A DNA stretch of 64,000 nucleotides from JAGNHN01 sp964590645 (GCA_964590645.1 CAZPYJ010000010.1:1-64000), one strand, 5' to 3'. Shown: positions 1 through 9,451, numbered from the stretch's first letter. Notes: generated by a model from the sequence alone, not told the origin. Program-made: numbers and translations.

Positions 1-3000
1 TCACCGTACTGGACAATACCCCGCCCACCTTCACCGCCCCGGCAGACATCACCATTTACCGTGACGCCAGCTGCGCTTATGATGCCAGCGTGACCGCCAC
101 CGGCGATGTCACCGACGAGGCCGACAACTGCGGCGTGGGGGAAGCCACCTTCGTAGATGTGGTTGACAATACCGATCCCTGCAATGTGATCATCACCCGT
201 ACCTGGAGCCTGGTGGACGACTGCGGCAATGCCGCCGCCGATCAGGTGCAGATCATCACCGTACAGGACAATACACCTCCATCTTTCAGCTTCTCTCCGC
301 CCGATGTGACGATCAACTGTGTCAATGCAGATACCTCTACTGCAAGCCTTGGCTATCCTATCGTTACTGACAATTGCACAGGCAGTGTGATCATCACCTA
401 TGCAGATGTGGTAACTGCATACACCTGTCCCGGAGACTACAGCTTTACCCGTACTTTCACGGCTACCGATGACTGTGGAAATATGAGCACTGCTGTCCAG
501 AATGTGATTGTCATCGACACATTAGTTATCAGCTGTCCTTCTGATCTGGTTGTTTGCTTCGATGATGCTGCTTTTGCACTCAGTGGAGGAATGCCTTCAG
601 GAGGCACGTATACTGGTTCCGGGGTCAGCAGCAATACCTTTGATCCTGCTGCTGCCGGACTTGGGGTGCATACCATTACTTATGCTTACACCGAGGACTT
701 CTGTTGTATCCATACCTGTACATTTACCATCACCGTAAATCCGAATCCGCTGCCATTCAACGTGACAGGAGGAGGAGCCTTCTGTGCCGGGGGTATTGGT
801 GTGATCATAGATCTGGATGGTTCAGAGATTGGTATCCTTTACCAATTGTTGAATAATGGTGTGCCAAGCGGTCCGCTGGTAGGAGGCACAGGTGCACAAA
901 TTACCTTTGGATATCAGACAATTGGCGGTACATACACCGTATTGGCAACTAACCCGGGCAACAGCTGCACGACAATGATGAATGGAAGTGTCGATGTAAC
1001 TGTCCACCCCTTACCTCTTGCTTTCAATGTAATAGGAGGTGGAGCCTACTGCAGCGGTGGTGGCGGACTGGATGTCGGACTGGATGGTTCTGAGCCCGGA
1101 GTGGACTACGAACTCTATCTGTATGGTGTGAGCACCGGACAGATTGTTTCCGGAACAGGCTCTGCCATCAGCTTTGGAGCCCAGACTCTGGCAGGAAACT
1201 ACACTATCCACGCAACAAACACTTCAACCTCCTGTGATGCAATGATGAATGGAAGTGTCACTATCGTTGTTAACCCGAATCCTGTGGTATTTAATGTGAC
1301 AGGAGGAGGGAACTACTGCACTGGCGGTCCTGGCCTCGATGTTGGACTAGATTATTCTGAAGCAGGTGTGGATTATGAATTGATCCGCAACGGAGCCAAT
1401 ACCGGCATCATCCTGAGTGGAACAGGAACAGCACTAAGCTTTGGTTTGCAGACAGCAGCAGGCACCTATACCGTTTTTGCAAGCAATACTACCACCGGAT
1501 GCAATGCTATTATGAACGGCAGCGTGGATATCAGCATCAATCCCCTCCCCTTACCTTTCAATGTTACCGGAGGCGGTGCCTATTGTGATGGAAACAATGG
1601 AGTTACAGTTGAGCTGGACAACAGCCAGCCTGGTGTTGATTATGAACTGTTTATCGATGGCATCAGCAGTGGACAGATTGTCGCCGGCAACGGATCACCG
1701 ATCAACTTTGGATTCCAGTCAACGGTAGGAACATATACTGTGGTAGGAACTATTGTAGCGACAGGCTGCACAAACAATATGCTTGGCAGTGTTACGGTCA
1801 CCCTCTACCCTGCTCCGATGATCTTTAATGTTACCGGAGGAGGAAGTTATTGTGATGGAGGTGCCGGCGTAGTGATTGGACTGGATGGCTCGGAACTGGG
1901 AGTAGATTATGAATTACGACTGGGCGGTGGTGCTACAGGTATTGTGGTTAGCGGTACAGGAACCGCCATCAGCTTCCCTGCTCAGCAGGCAGCCGGTTCG
2001 TATTCTGTCTGGGCAACAGGTGTTGCTACCGGTTGCATTGAGGATATGAACGGAACCGCCGATATCAGCATTGATCCGCTGCCGACTGCCTTCAATGTGA
2101 CAGGCGGCGGCAATTACTGCGATGGCGGCATCGGACTGGCAGTTGGAATAGACGGGAGCCAGGCAGGCGTCACCTATGAACTCTGGCTGAATGGTGTAGC
2201 CACCGGTCAGTTAGTAGGCGGTACTGGCTCTCCAATCACCTTCGGCAACCAGATTGCAGCTGGAACATATACTGTTTCTGCCACAACCGCGGCTACAGGC
2301 TGCTTCAATCTAATGACAGGTTCAGCCGTCATCAATATCGATCCCCTGCCTATGGCATTCAATGTTACGGGTGGTGGTGTGATCTGCGATGGAAGCAGCG
2401 GTGCTGACGTCGGACTGGATGGATCTGTACCCGGTATTCTATACCAGCTGCAACTTGACGGTGTGGATGTAGGTGCGGTAATAGGCGGAACCGGTGCTAA
2501 CCTGAGCTTTGGGCTCCAGGTCGCTCCCGGAACGTATACCGTAGTGGCAAACAATCCTATCACTGGCTGTACCAATGATATGAATGGAAGTGTGAACATT
2601 GTTGTTAATCCGCTTCCCCAGGCATTCAATGTGACAGGTGGCGGCGACTACTGCTTTGGCAGCATTATCCCCACCGTTGGCCTTAGTGGTTCTGAAACTG
2701 GCGTACTCTACGAGCTCTACTACAATGGACTTGCTACTGGAAACCTTCTCGGTGGTACAGGTGCAGCCCTGAACTTCGGAGCCCAGCCAAATACCGGTGT
2801 TTATACTGTAATGGCAAACAATACTACAACAGGATGCAGCGACATAATGGCTGGCTCGGTAAGCATAACCCAGAACAATCTTCCCACTATCTTTGCCATT
2901 ACCGGCGGAGGTTACTACTGCCAGTCAGCCGGAGGTATTGATGTCGGCCTTGCTGGTTCAGAGATCGGGATTTCTTATCATCTCTTCAGAGATGGCTTCC

Positions 3001-5480
3001 CAACGACCACGATGCTTTATGGTACCGGCTCAGCATTGAGTTTCGGACTACAGAATGTGGCAGGCCTTTACACCGTGATTGCCACAGATACTGCCACCGG
3101 CTGCGATGCGCTAATGAGTGGTAACACTACAGTAGGTCAATACAATACTCCTGTCGCAACAGCAACTTCCAACAGTCCGGTCTGTGAAGACGGAATGATT
3201 GAATTGATCGGTGGTGGAGCAGGCTGTGACCTGGCTCCAGGTGTTTGTCCTTCCACCTCCACATCCTGGTTCCAGGAATACATTACCAATGTCAGCCTGA
3301 ACGGGGCTGTGCAGTCCAGCGGTGGCAGCAATTACACCGACTATACGGCCAACCTCTTCACCAGCCTTTTCAGCGGAAGCAGCTACACCATCAATGTCAC
3401 CAACTTTGTGGATGGCAGCTTTGATCAATATGTGGCTGTATTCATCGACTGGAACCGTGATGGAGACTTTGATGATGCAGGTGAAGTTATGCAGCTTGGA
3501 AACTTTGTGGGCACCCATACCTTCACTTATTCTTTCACTGTTCCGGCGACAGCAGACGTTGGCCTCACCCAGATGCGTGTAGTGAACCAGTGGGGCTCAG
3601 CACCTTCTGCTTGTGGCACATTTACCTACGGGGAAACAGAAGATTATATGATCGAAGTGAAAAGCAGTGCGGCACCCAGCTGCCAGTATAACTGGTCAGG
3701 TCCTGCAGGCTTCACATCCGCAGATCAATATCCTGTCATCAGCCCCGCTACTTCGGCCAACGCAGGAACCTATACTGTGACCGTCACAGATGCCAATGGT
3801 TGCACTGCCAGTGCGAGCACCGTGGTTGTAGTGAATCCTTTGCCAGTGGTCAGCTTCAGTGGCCTTGTAGCCTCTTATTGTACCAACGACAATCCCGTAG
3901 CACTCAGTGGTACCCCGGCAGGGGGCACCTTCAGTGGCCAGGGAATCAGCGGAAGTACATTCTATCCTGCTATTGCCGGCCAGGGGGTGTGGGACATTAC
4001 CTACACATACGAAAACAGCTTTGGTTGTGAAAACAGCGAGACAATGGCTGTTACAGTGAATCCTTCCCCGGTCGCTACCGTCAGCAATGACACTACCATT
4101 TGCCAGGGTGGAACGGCTGTCGTCTTTGCCAGTGGTGGCGCCAATTATCTCTGGAGCAATGGCTCAACCAACTCGGCCATCTTTGTCAGCCCTCTCATCA
4201 CCACCGATTACGACGTCACCGTCACCAATGCATTTGGCTGTGAAGACTATGCAACGGTAACGGTCTTTGTGAACCCTGTTCCCCTGGTCAATGCAGGTGG
4301 TGACGTGGATATCTGTCTGGGTGAAAGCATTCAGTTGGATGTCAGTGCCACAGGCGCAGGTCCGGTTTATGGATACCAGTGGGCTCCACCAATCGGACTG
4401 AATGACCCGACAGTCAAAAGTCCTATGGCCAGCCCGACCGTAACCACCCTGTATGCTGTAACCGTGACCAGCGGTAATGGATGCAGTGCTTCTGACGATA
4501 TCCTGGTTACCGTTAATCCGCTTCCCAATGCAGATGCAGGCCAGGATGACACCTTATGTTTTGGTACCACCACGACCCTCACGGCTACTCCTGCAGGAAT
4601 GTCCTACTACTGGTCCACAGGTGAAACTACCCAGAACATCGTGGTGGTTGCAGGTGACACCACCACCTACTTCGTTACCGTAACCAATAGCTTTGGTTGT
4701 GAAGCTGTGGACAGCGTTACCATCGCTTCCTTCGGCCTGCCTAATGCAGTAGCCAGTGCTGATCAGACGATCTGTGAGTTTGAGCTGGCTGCCATCAGTG
4801 CTACCGGAGCAGGACCGGGCGGAACTTATGAATGGAGCTCTGTACCCGCAGGATTCAACGCCACCGGAGCCAACCACATCGTTATGCCTGCCGACTCTAC
4901 CGTCTATTATGTTACCGTCACTGACCTGAATGGTTGTACAGATGTAGATATGACCGCGGTGAACGTGAACCCCAAACCAGTGGTGAACGTAGGGCCTGAC
5001 CAGACACTGTGTGAAAACTACAGTGTCACCCTGGATGCCGGGGCAGGTTACGACAACTACCTCTGGTCAAATGGATCAGAAACACAAAGCATTACCGTGG
5101 ATAGCAGCGGAGTGGGAATCGGAACGATCGTGTACTCGGTCACCGTGACCATCAACGGCTGTGCTGCTACAGATAACGTGGTTCTGGAGTTTGTTCCCTG
5201 CCCGGGTCTGGATGAATATGTTGCCGACCTGATCGACATCAACGTCTTCCCTAATCCGACAGACGGAAGATTCACCGTGACTATCCAGGGATTCGATAAG
5301 GATGTTGAAATGCAAATGCTGAATGGCCTCGGTCAAACAATCAGGATGGAACAACTCCCCACCTCCGGGGTACAAGAGTTCAGCCGTGAATTCGACCTGT
5401 CTGATCAGCCCCAGGGCATCTACTTCCTGCGCTTCACAGATGGCACACAGCTTAGAACCAAGAAGATCATTATTCATTAA
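1..5480 (+). CDS. Giant T9SS-secreted repeat protein, 5' end outside window
   Basis: The reading frame is open from the first bases of the window, so the true start lies upstream. In order it shows HYR-like domains with DDCGN motifs (about 3-500), an Ig-like unit with a CPSDLVVC motif (530-740), and nine Ig-like repeats of about 87 residues, each opening with FNVTGGG or a close variant and YC (745-3130). A GEVED-type domain with DWNRDGDFDD follows (3240-3660), then several PKD/Ig-like units, and last a T9SS type A sorting domain (5230-5477) opening VFPNPTDGRF. The protein should cross the outer membrane through T9SS and be anchored or released. No catalytic domain is visible, so a structural or adhesive role is inferred. 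It is a paralog of the gene at 56293-63421: both have a CVNADTST segment after HYR domains and both carry TGGG repeats. It lacks the dockerin-like cassette of the other giants. Confidence 0.9.
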   Translation, partial: TVLDNTPPTFTAPADITIYRDASCAYDASVTATGDVTDEADNCGVGEATFVDVVDNTDPCNVIITRTWSLVDDCGNAAADQVQIITVQDNTPPSFSFSPPDVTINCVNADTSTASLGYPIVTDNCTGSVIITYADVVTAYTCPGDYSFTRTFTATDDCGNMSTAVQNVIVIDTLVISCPSDLVVCFDDAAFALSGGMPSGGTYTGSGVSSNTFDPAAAGLGVHTITYAYTEDFCCIHTCTFTITVNPNPLPFNVTGGGAFCAGGIGVIIDLDGSEIGILYQLLNNGVPSGPLVGGTGAQITFGYQTIGGTYTVLATNPGNSCTTMMNGSVDVTVHPLPLAFNVIGGGAYCSGGGGLDVGLDGSEPGVDYELYLYGVSTGQIVSGTGSAISFGAQTLAGNYTIHATNTSTSCDAMMNGSVTIVVNPNPVVFNVTGGGNYCTGGPGLDVGLDYSEAGVDYELIRNGANTGIILSGTGTALSFGLQTAAGTYTVFASNTTTGCNAIMNGSVDISINPLPLPFNVTGGGAYCDGNNGVTVELDNSQPGVDYELFIDGISSGQIVAGNGSPINFGFQSTVGTYTVVGTIVATGCTNNMLGSVTVTLYPAPMIFNVTGGGSYCDGGAGVVIGLDGSELGVDYELRLGGGATGIVVSGTGTAISFPAQQAAGSYSVWATGVATGCIEDMNGTADISIDPLPTAFNVTGGGNYCDGGIGLAVGIDGSQAGVTYELWLNGVATGQLVGGTGSPITFGNQIAAGTYTVSATTAATGCFNLMTGSAVINIDPLPMAFNVTGGGVICDGSSGADVGLDGSVPGILYQLQLDGVDVGAVIGGTGANLSFGLQVAPGTYTVVANNPITGCTNDMNGSVNIVVNPLPQAFNVTGGGDYCFGSIIPTVGLSGSETGVLYELYYNGLATGNLLGGTGAALNFGAQPNTGVYTVMANNTTTGCSDIMAGSVSITQNNLPTIFAITGGGYYCQSAGGIDVGLAGSEIGISYHLFRDGFPTTTMLYGTGSALSFGLQNVAGLYTVIATDTATGCDALMSGNTTVGQYNTPVATATSNSPVCEDGMIELIGGGAGCDLAPGVCPSTSTSWFQEYITNVSLNGAVQSSGGSNYTDYTANLFTSLFSGSSYTINVTNFVDGSFDQYVAVFIDWNRDGDFDDAGEVMQLGNFVGTHTFTYSFTVPATADVGLTQMRVVNQWGSAPSACGTFTYGETEDYMIEVKSSAAPSCQYNWSGPAGFTSADQYPVISPATSANAGTYTVTVTDANGCTASASTVVVVNPLPVVSFSGLVASYCTNDNPVALSGTPAGGTFSGQGISGSTFYPAIAGQGVWDITYTYENSFGCENSETMAVTVNPSPVATVSNDTTICQGGTAVVFASGGANYLWSNGSTNSAIFVSPLITTDYDVTVTNAFGCEDYATVTVFVNPVPLVNAGGDVDICLGESIQLDVSATGAGPVYGYQWAPPIGLNDPTVKSPMASPTVTTLYAVTVTSGNGCSASDDILVTVNPLPNADAGQDDTLCFGTTTTLTATPAGMSYYWSTGETTQNIVVVAGDTTTYFVTVTNSFGCEAVDSVTIASFGLPNAVASADQTICEFELAAISATGAGPGGTYEWSSVPAGFNATGANHIVMPADSTVYYVTVTDLNGCTDVDMTAVNVNPKPVVNVGPDQTLCENYSVTLDAGAGYDNYLWSNGSETQSITVDSSGVGIGTIVYSVTVTINGCAATDNVVLEFVPCPGLDEYVADLIDINVFPNPTDGRFTVTIQGFDKDVEMQMLNGLGQTIRMEQLPTSGVQEFSREFDLSDQPQGIYFLRFTDGTQLRTKKIIIH

Positions 5481-5502
5481 AAGGGAATTCCCCTCATAGC
5501 CC

Positions 5503-5538
5503 AGCGCCTGTCCGTGAATACGGGCAGGCGCTTTTTTT
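5503..5538 (+). terminator. Rho-independent terminator of the giant exoprotein gene
   Basis: A ten-base stem, GCGCCTGTCC pairing with GGGCAGGCGC around an eight-base loop, is followed directly by seven T residues. It lies 22 bases after the stop codon and separates this gene from serC. Confidence 0.92.
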
Positions 5539-5583
5539 ATCCGGCCAGGATAAAACGAGGTTTCCCATAAATCCCAATTTGAC

Positions 5584-5591
5584 TACCTTTG
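5584..5591 (+). promoter_or_regulatory. TAnnTTTG -7 element upstream of serC
   Basis: TACCTTTG matches the Bacteroidota housekeeping -7 consensus TAnnTTTG. The expected -33 TTG is only partly present (a TTT about 20 bases upstream). It lies 64 bases before the preferred serC ATG, so it is the likely promoter of the serine operon. It also argues against the TTG at 5589 as a start, because that codon is inside the promoter. Confidence 0.6.
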
Positions 5592-5654
5592 TTGCAAAGA
5601 AGCACACGGAGTCAGGGTGATTCCGAAATGATAAAAGCACTAATCCCATCCAAA

Positions 5655-6728
5655 ATGAGAAAACACATCTTTAATGCAGGCCCCTGTGTTTTACCGCAGG
5701 AAGCATTGGAAAACACTGCCAAAGCCGTACTCGATTTCAATGGTATCGGCCAGTCTGTAATGGAAGTCTCCCACCGGAGCAAGGAGTTTCAGGCCGTGGT
5801 TGATGAAGCCGAAGCCCTGATGAAGGAGCTGCTGGCCATCCCCGAAGGCTATTCCGTCCTTTTCCTGGGTGGTGGCGCCAGTACACAGTTCCTGATGGTA
5901 CCATACAATCTACTCAAGAAAAAGGCAGCCTACCTTAATACCGGTGCCTGGTCGAAAAAAGCCATCAAAGAAGCCAAAGCATTTGGAGAAGTGGAAGTAG
6001 TCGCTTCTTCCGATGACAAAAACTTCAACTACATCCCAAAGGGATGGAAAATTCCTGCTGATGCGGATTATTTCCATTTTACCTCAAACAACACCATTTA
6101 CGGGACAGAGATCAGGGAAGACTACGATTCCCCTGTACTTCTGATATCCGATATGTCGTCCGATATTATGAGCCGCCCGGTGGATGTAAGCAAGTATGCA
6201 ATGATTTACGGCGGTGCCCAGAAAAACCTCGGCCCGGCAGGCGTTACCTTCGTCATTATCCGGAATGATATCCTGGGCAAGATGGAACGCCACATCCCCA
6301 CGATGATGAACTACCAGACGCACATCGATGGTGGCTCAATGTTCAACACCCCTCCCTGTATCAATATCTTCGCGCTAAAGGAAGTACTGAAGTGGGTGAA
6401 AGCCCAGGGTGGCGTGAAAGAAATGGAACGCCGTGCGATCGAGAAAGCAGAAATGCTCTATACTGCCATTGAAGAGAGTAAGATGTTTGTGCCCACCGTG
6501 GCCGAACCCGGAGACCGCTCTCTGATGAATATCACTTTCGTAATGACAGAGGCCTATAAGGAAAAAGAATCCGATTTCATCGAGTTCGCCAAAGGACGCG
6601 GCATCGTGGGGATCAAAGGCCACCGTAGTGTAGGCGGATTCCGGGCATCCTGCTACAATGCACTGGAAAAATCAAGTGTTGCCGCCCTGGTGCAGGCAAT
6701 GAAGGATTACGAAGAAGCCAATCTCTGA
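5655..6728 (+). CDS. serC: Phosphoserine aminotransferase SerC
   Basis: This is a PLP-dependent class V aminotransferase that converts 3-phosphohydroxypyruvate and glutamate to phosphoserine, the second step of serine synthesis; it probably also serves pyridoxal synthesis. The N terminus FNAGPCVLP, the segment MEVSHRSKEF, the phosphate-site LGGGASTQF and the segment YGGAQKNLGPAGV with the PLP lysine are diagnostic. I chose the ATG at 5655, giving 357 residues, the normal family length. The frame extends upstream through an in-frame ATG at 5628 to a TTG at 5589, but the added residues are not family-like and the TTG lies in the promoter. serA follows 18 bases later, so the two are probably co-transcribed. 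Confidence 0.95.
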   Translation: MRKHIFNAGPCVLPQEALENTAKAVLDFNGIGQSVMEVSHRSKEFQAVVDEAEALMKELLAIPEGYSVLFLGGGASTQFLMVPYNLLKKKAAYLNTGAWSKKAIKEAKAFGEVEVVASSDDKNFNYIPKGWKIPADADYFHFTSNNTIYGTEIREDYDSPVLLISDMSSDIMSRPVDVSKYAMIYGGAQKNLGPAGVTFVIIRNDILGKMERHIPTMMNYQTHIDGGSMFNTPPCINIFALKEVLKWVKAQGGVKEMERRAIEKAEMLYTAIEESKMFVPTVAEPGDRSLMNITFVMTEAYKEKESDFIEFAKGRGIVGIKGHRSVGGFRASCYNALEKSSVAALVQAMKDYEEANL

Positions 6729-6746
6729 TATCAAAAACGCATTGAG

Positions 6747-7670
6747 ATGAAAAAAATACTGGTTGCCACAGAAAAGCCTTTCGCCCCTGTGGCGGTGGAA
6801 GGCATTCAAAAGATTACGGAAGAAGCAGGGTTTCAGTTTGCCTTGCTTGAGAAATACACGGAAAAGACAGCCCTTCTGGAAGCTATCAAAGATGCCCACG
6901 CAGTCATCATTCGCTCCGACATTGTGGATGCAGAAGTGATTGAAGCCGGCAAAGAACTCAAAATCGTAGTGCGCGCCGGTGCCGGTTACGACAATGTTGA
7001 CCTCGCGGCTGCTTCTGCAAATGAAGTCGTTGTGATGAACACCCCCGGACAGAATTCCAATGCCGTAGCCGAACTGGCACTGGGAATGATGGTCTATTTT
7101 GCCCGCAAGAAATTCAACGGAAAAGCAGGCACAGAACTCGCAGGAAAAACCTTAGGCATCCACGCTTATGGCTATGTGGGTCGCCTGGTAGGCAAGATTG
7201 CCAAGGGATTTGGGATGCAGGTTCTGGCCTATGACCCCTATATCCCCGCTGCCAAAATGAGTGACGATGGCGTAGAAGCTGTCGCTACCCGTGAAGAATT
7301 GTACAGCAAATCGCAGTACGTATCTCTCCACATCCCCGCCACCGCTGAAACCAAAGGCTCCATCGATGAAACACTGCTGATGTCGATGCCTAAGGGAGCT
7401 ACCCTCGTCAACACCGCACGCAAGGAAGTGATCTGTGAAGATTCGCTCTGCAAGGTGCTGGCAAATCGTCCCGACTTCGGATACGTTTCAGACATTGCCC
7501 CGAATAATGCAGAAGAACTGATGAGTTCCCATCCCGATCAGGTTTATTTTACACCGAAAAAGATGGGCGCACAAACTGCAGAGGCCAATATCAACGCCGG
7601 CCTGGCCGCTGCACGGCAAATCAGGGATTTCTTTGAAAAAGGAGAGACCACTTTCCAGGTAAATAAATAA
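6747..7670 (+). CDS. serA: D-3-phosphoglycerate dehydrogenase SerA
   Basis: This NAD-dependent D-2-hydroxyacid dehydrogenase oxidises 3-phosphoglycerate, the first step of serine synthesis. At 307 residues it is the short form without an ACT regulatory domain. Visible motifs are VRAGAGYDNVDL in the substrate domain, the Rossmann turn HAYGYVGRLVG followed by the acidic YDPY, the NTARKEV arginine region and SDIAPNNAEE. Where most family members have TPHxGxxT with the catalytic histidine, this protein reads TPKKMGAQT, which puts lysine at that place. I recall the same change from other Bacteroidota SerA proteins, so it is more likely a lineage variant than inactivation. It sits between serC and the downstream operon genes. 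Confidence 0.93.
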   Translation: MKKILVATEKPFAPVAVEGIQKITEEAGFQFALLEKYTEKTALLEAIKDAHAVIIRSDIVDAEVIEAGKELKIVVRAGAGYDNVDLAAASANEVVVMNTPGQNSNAVAELALGMMVYFARKKFNGKAGTELAGKTLGIHAYGYVGRLVGKIAKGFGMQVLAYDPYIPAAKMSDDGVEAVATREELYSKSQYVSLHIPATAETKGSIDETLLMSMPKGATLVNTARKEVICEDSLCKVLANRPDFGYVSDIAPNNAEELMSSHPDQVYFTPKKMGAQTAEANINAGLAAARQIRDFFEKGETTFQVNK

Positions 7671-7684
7671 GGATTGTCTGACAC

Positions 7685-7712
7685 AGGGGCATTTCTTCCG
7701 GGGAATGCCCCT
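7685..7712 (+). promoter_or_regulatory. Stem-loop in the serA-downstream gap
   Basis: AGGGGCATT pairs perfectly with AATGCCCCT around a ten-base loop just after the serA stop codon. No T-run follows, so it is not a standard terminator. It could stabilise the serCA message or partly reduce transcription into the next gene. Confidence 0.5.
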
Positions 7713-7739
7713 TGTACAGATACAGCAGTTGGTATTCGT

Positions 7740-8183
7740 ATGGAAAATGACGACAGGGGCCTGACTTTTTTTCGCTTTGAAGACCTCCGGGTGTACCAGA
7801 AGGCACTGGATTATTCTCAATGGGTAATGGAAGCAATGATGAGTGTGCCCGCCGGCATTGATTCCTTCAGGGACAATTATATCAATGCGGCCACCAATAT
7901 TGCCATCCAGATTGCTGAAGGTTCTGCCAGAAACAAGAATCAGTTTGTGTATTACCTGAAAATGGCCAAAAGCTCTGTCAGGGAATGCCTGGTCTTTAGT
8001 ACACTGGCACATAAGATGCGGCTATTCAGTAATATCCAGGAAGAAGATTCACGCAATGAACTGATGGAGCTCACAAAAATGATCGGTGCCCTGATCGGAT
8101 CCCTGATCCGGAGCAGCAATTATGAAGGGGAAGAGGAAGATATGGAGCCACACCCTGTCCACAGAAACCGCTACGACGCTTAA
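7740..8183 (+). CDS. Four-helix-bundle protein (S23/23S rRNA IVS-type family)
   Basis: A small protein of 147 residues with the family signature FRFEDLRVYQKAL near the N terminus, then AATNIAIQIAEGSAR and a run of amphipathic helices with VRECLVF. Proteins of this kind (TIGR02436) are found in 23S rRNA intervening sequences and as free-standing genes in Bacteroidota. They form pentameric helical bundles, but their molecular role is not established. I chose the ATG at 7740: the longer frame back to a TTG at 7674 begins three bases after serA and runs through a hairpin. It lies in the serine operon between serA and the DUF1015 gene, 14 bases before the latter, so co-transcription is likely. Whether it acts in serine metabolism is unknown. 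Confidence 0.85.
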   Translation: MENDDRGLTFFRFEDLRVYQKALDYSQWVMEAMMSVPAGIDSFRDNYINAATNIAIQIAEGSARNKNQFVYYLKMAKSSVRECLVFSTLAHKMRLFSNIQEEDSRNELMELTKMIGALIGSLIRSSNYEGEEEDMEPHPVHRNRYDA

Positions 8184-8197
8184 TTAGCAAATACATT

Positions 8198-9445
8198 ATG
8201 GCAAGAATTAAAGCTTTTAAGGGCTGGCGTCCCCTGCCCGAACTGGCACAAAAAATGGCTTCCCGGCCTTATGATGTGCTCAACTCAGAAGAAGCACGCC
8301 AAGAGGCGGAAGGTAATCCTTACTCTCTTCTGCATATTATTAAATCGGAAATCGATCTTCCGGAACACATCGATGTGCACGCTCAGGAAGTCTATGACAA
8401 GGCGGTGGAGAATTACAGCAAATTCAAAGCAGAAGGATGGCTGGTGCAGGATGAGAAAGAACACCTCTACATCTATGCACAGACAATGTTCGGAAAAACC
8501 CAGTATGGCATTGTGGGGTGCGCATCCGTGGATGATTACCTGAATGGCATCATCAAGAAGCACGAACTGACCCGTCCCGACAAAGAAGAAGACAGGATGA
8601 TCCACGTCAGGATCAACAATGCCAATATCGAACCCGTCTTCTTCAGCTACCCCTCCCTGCCTGAGCTGGACCAGCTTATCCTCGACTATGCCGGGAACAA
8701 TGTAGCCACCTATGATTTTGCGGCAGAAGATGGCGTAGGCCATCATTTCTGGGTGATTGAGGATGATGCCCTGACACAGAGAATCATTGCCCTTTTCAAT
8801 ACCCTTCCTGCCACCTATGTGGCCGACGGGCACCACCGTACAGCCGCGGCAGCCCTGGTAGGCAAAGAAAAAAGAGAAGAAAACCCCGGATATACAGGGG
8901 AAGAAGAATTCAACTTCTTTCTTGCCGTCCACTTTCCTGACAATCAACTAAGTATCATCGACTATAACCGTGTGGTCACCGACCTGAACGGACTTAGCGA
9001 TGCAGATTTCCTCGCAGCACTCAATGCATCCTTTGTGGTAGAAGAGAAAGGCAGCGCGATATACAAACCCGACCGCCTGCATAATTTCTCTCTTTACCTG
9101 GGCGGGAAATGGTACAGCCTGACTGCGAAGGAAGGCACCTATAACGATAGTGACCCGATCGGGGTGCTGGATGTGACCATTTTGAGCGATCAGATCCTGG
9201 GCAAGCTGCTCGATATCCAGGACCTGCGCACCTCCAAGCGCATCGACTTTGTGGGAGGAATCCGCGGTCTGGGAGAATTGCAGAAAAGGGTGGACAGCGG
9301 GGAGATGAAAGCAGCCTTTGCCCTCTACCCTGTCTCGATGAAGCAATTGATCGACATTGCAGATACGGGCAACATTATGCCCCCGAAAACTACCTGGTTC
9401 GAGCCAAAACTGCGCTCCGGACTGGTTATACACGAACTGGACTAA
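8198..9445 (+). CDS. DUF1015 family protein of the serine operon
   Basis: 415 residues, full length for DUF1015 (COG4198). The N terminus reads ARIKAFKGWRP and carries the family motif SRPYDVLNSEEA. A strongly conserved DGHHRTAAA motif lies near residue 210. DGxHR motifs also mark ParB/sulfiredoxin-fold phosphotransferases such as the archaeal serine kinase SerK, so a phosphoryl-transfer role on serine or phosphoserine is a reasonable hypothesis, not a demonstrated function. Genes of this family commonly accompany serC and serA in Bacteroidota, as here. No recognisable serB is present in the window. A terminator follows seven bases after the stop codon. Confidence 0.88.
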   Translation: MARIKAFKGWRPLPELAQKMASRPYDVLNSEEARQEAEGNPYSLLHIIKSEIDLPEHIDVHAQEVYDKAVENYSKFKAEGWLVQDEKEHLYIYAQTMFGKTQYGIVGCASVDDYLNGIIKKHELTRPDKEEDRMIHVRINNANIEPVFFSYPSLPELDQLILDYAGNNVATYDFAAEDGVGHHFWVIEDDALTQRIIALFNTLPATYVADGHHRTAAAALVGKEKREENPGYTGEEEFNFFLAVHFPDNQLSIIDYNRVVTDLNGLSDADFLAALNASFVVEEKGSAIYKPDRLHNFSLYLGGKWYSLTAKEGTYNDSDPIGVLDVTILSDQILGKLLDIQDLRTSKRIDFVGGIRGLGELQKRVDSGEMKAAFALYPVSMKQLIDIADTGNIMPPKTTWFEPKLRSGLVIHELD

Positions 9446-9451
9446 ACCCGG

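Noticed and set aside
7674..7739. TTG-initiated extension of the four-helix-bundle gene
   Set aside because: It begins three bases after the serA stop, crosses a strong hairpin and adds residues that do not belong to the family.
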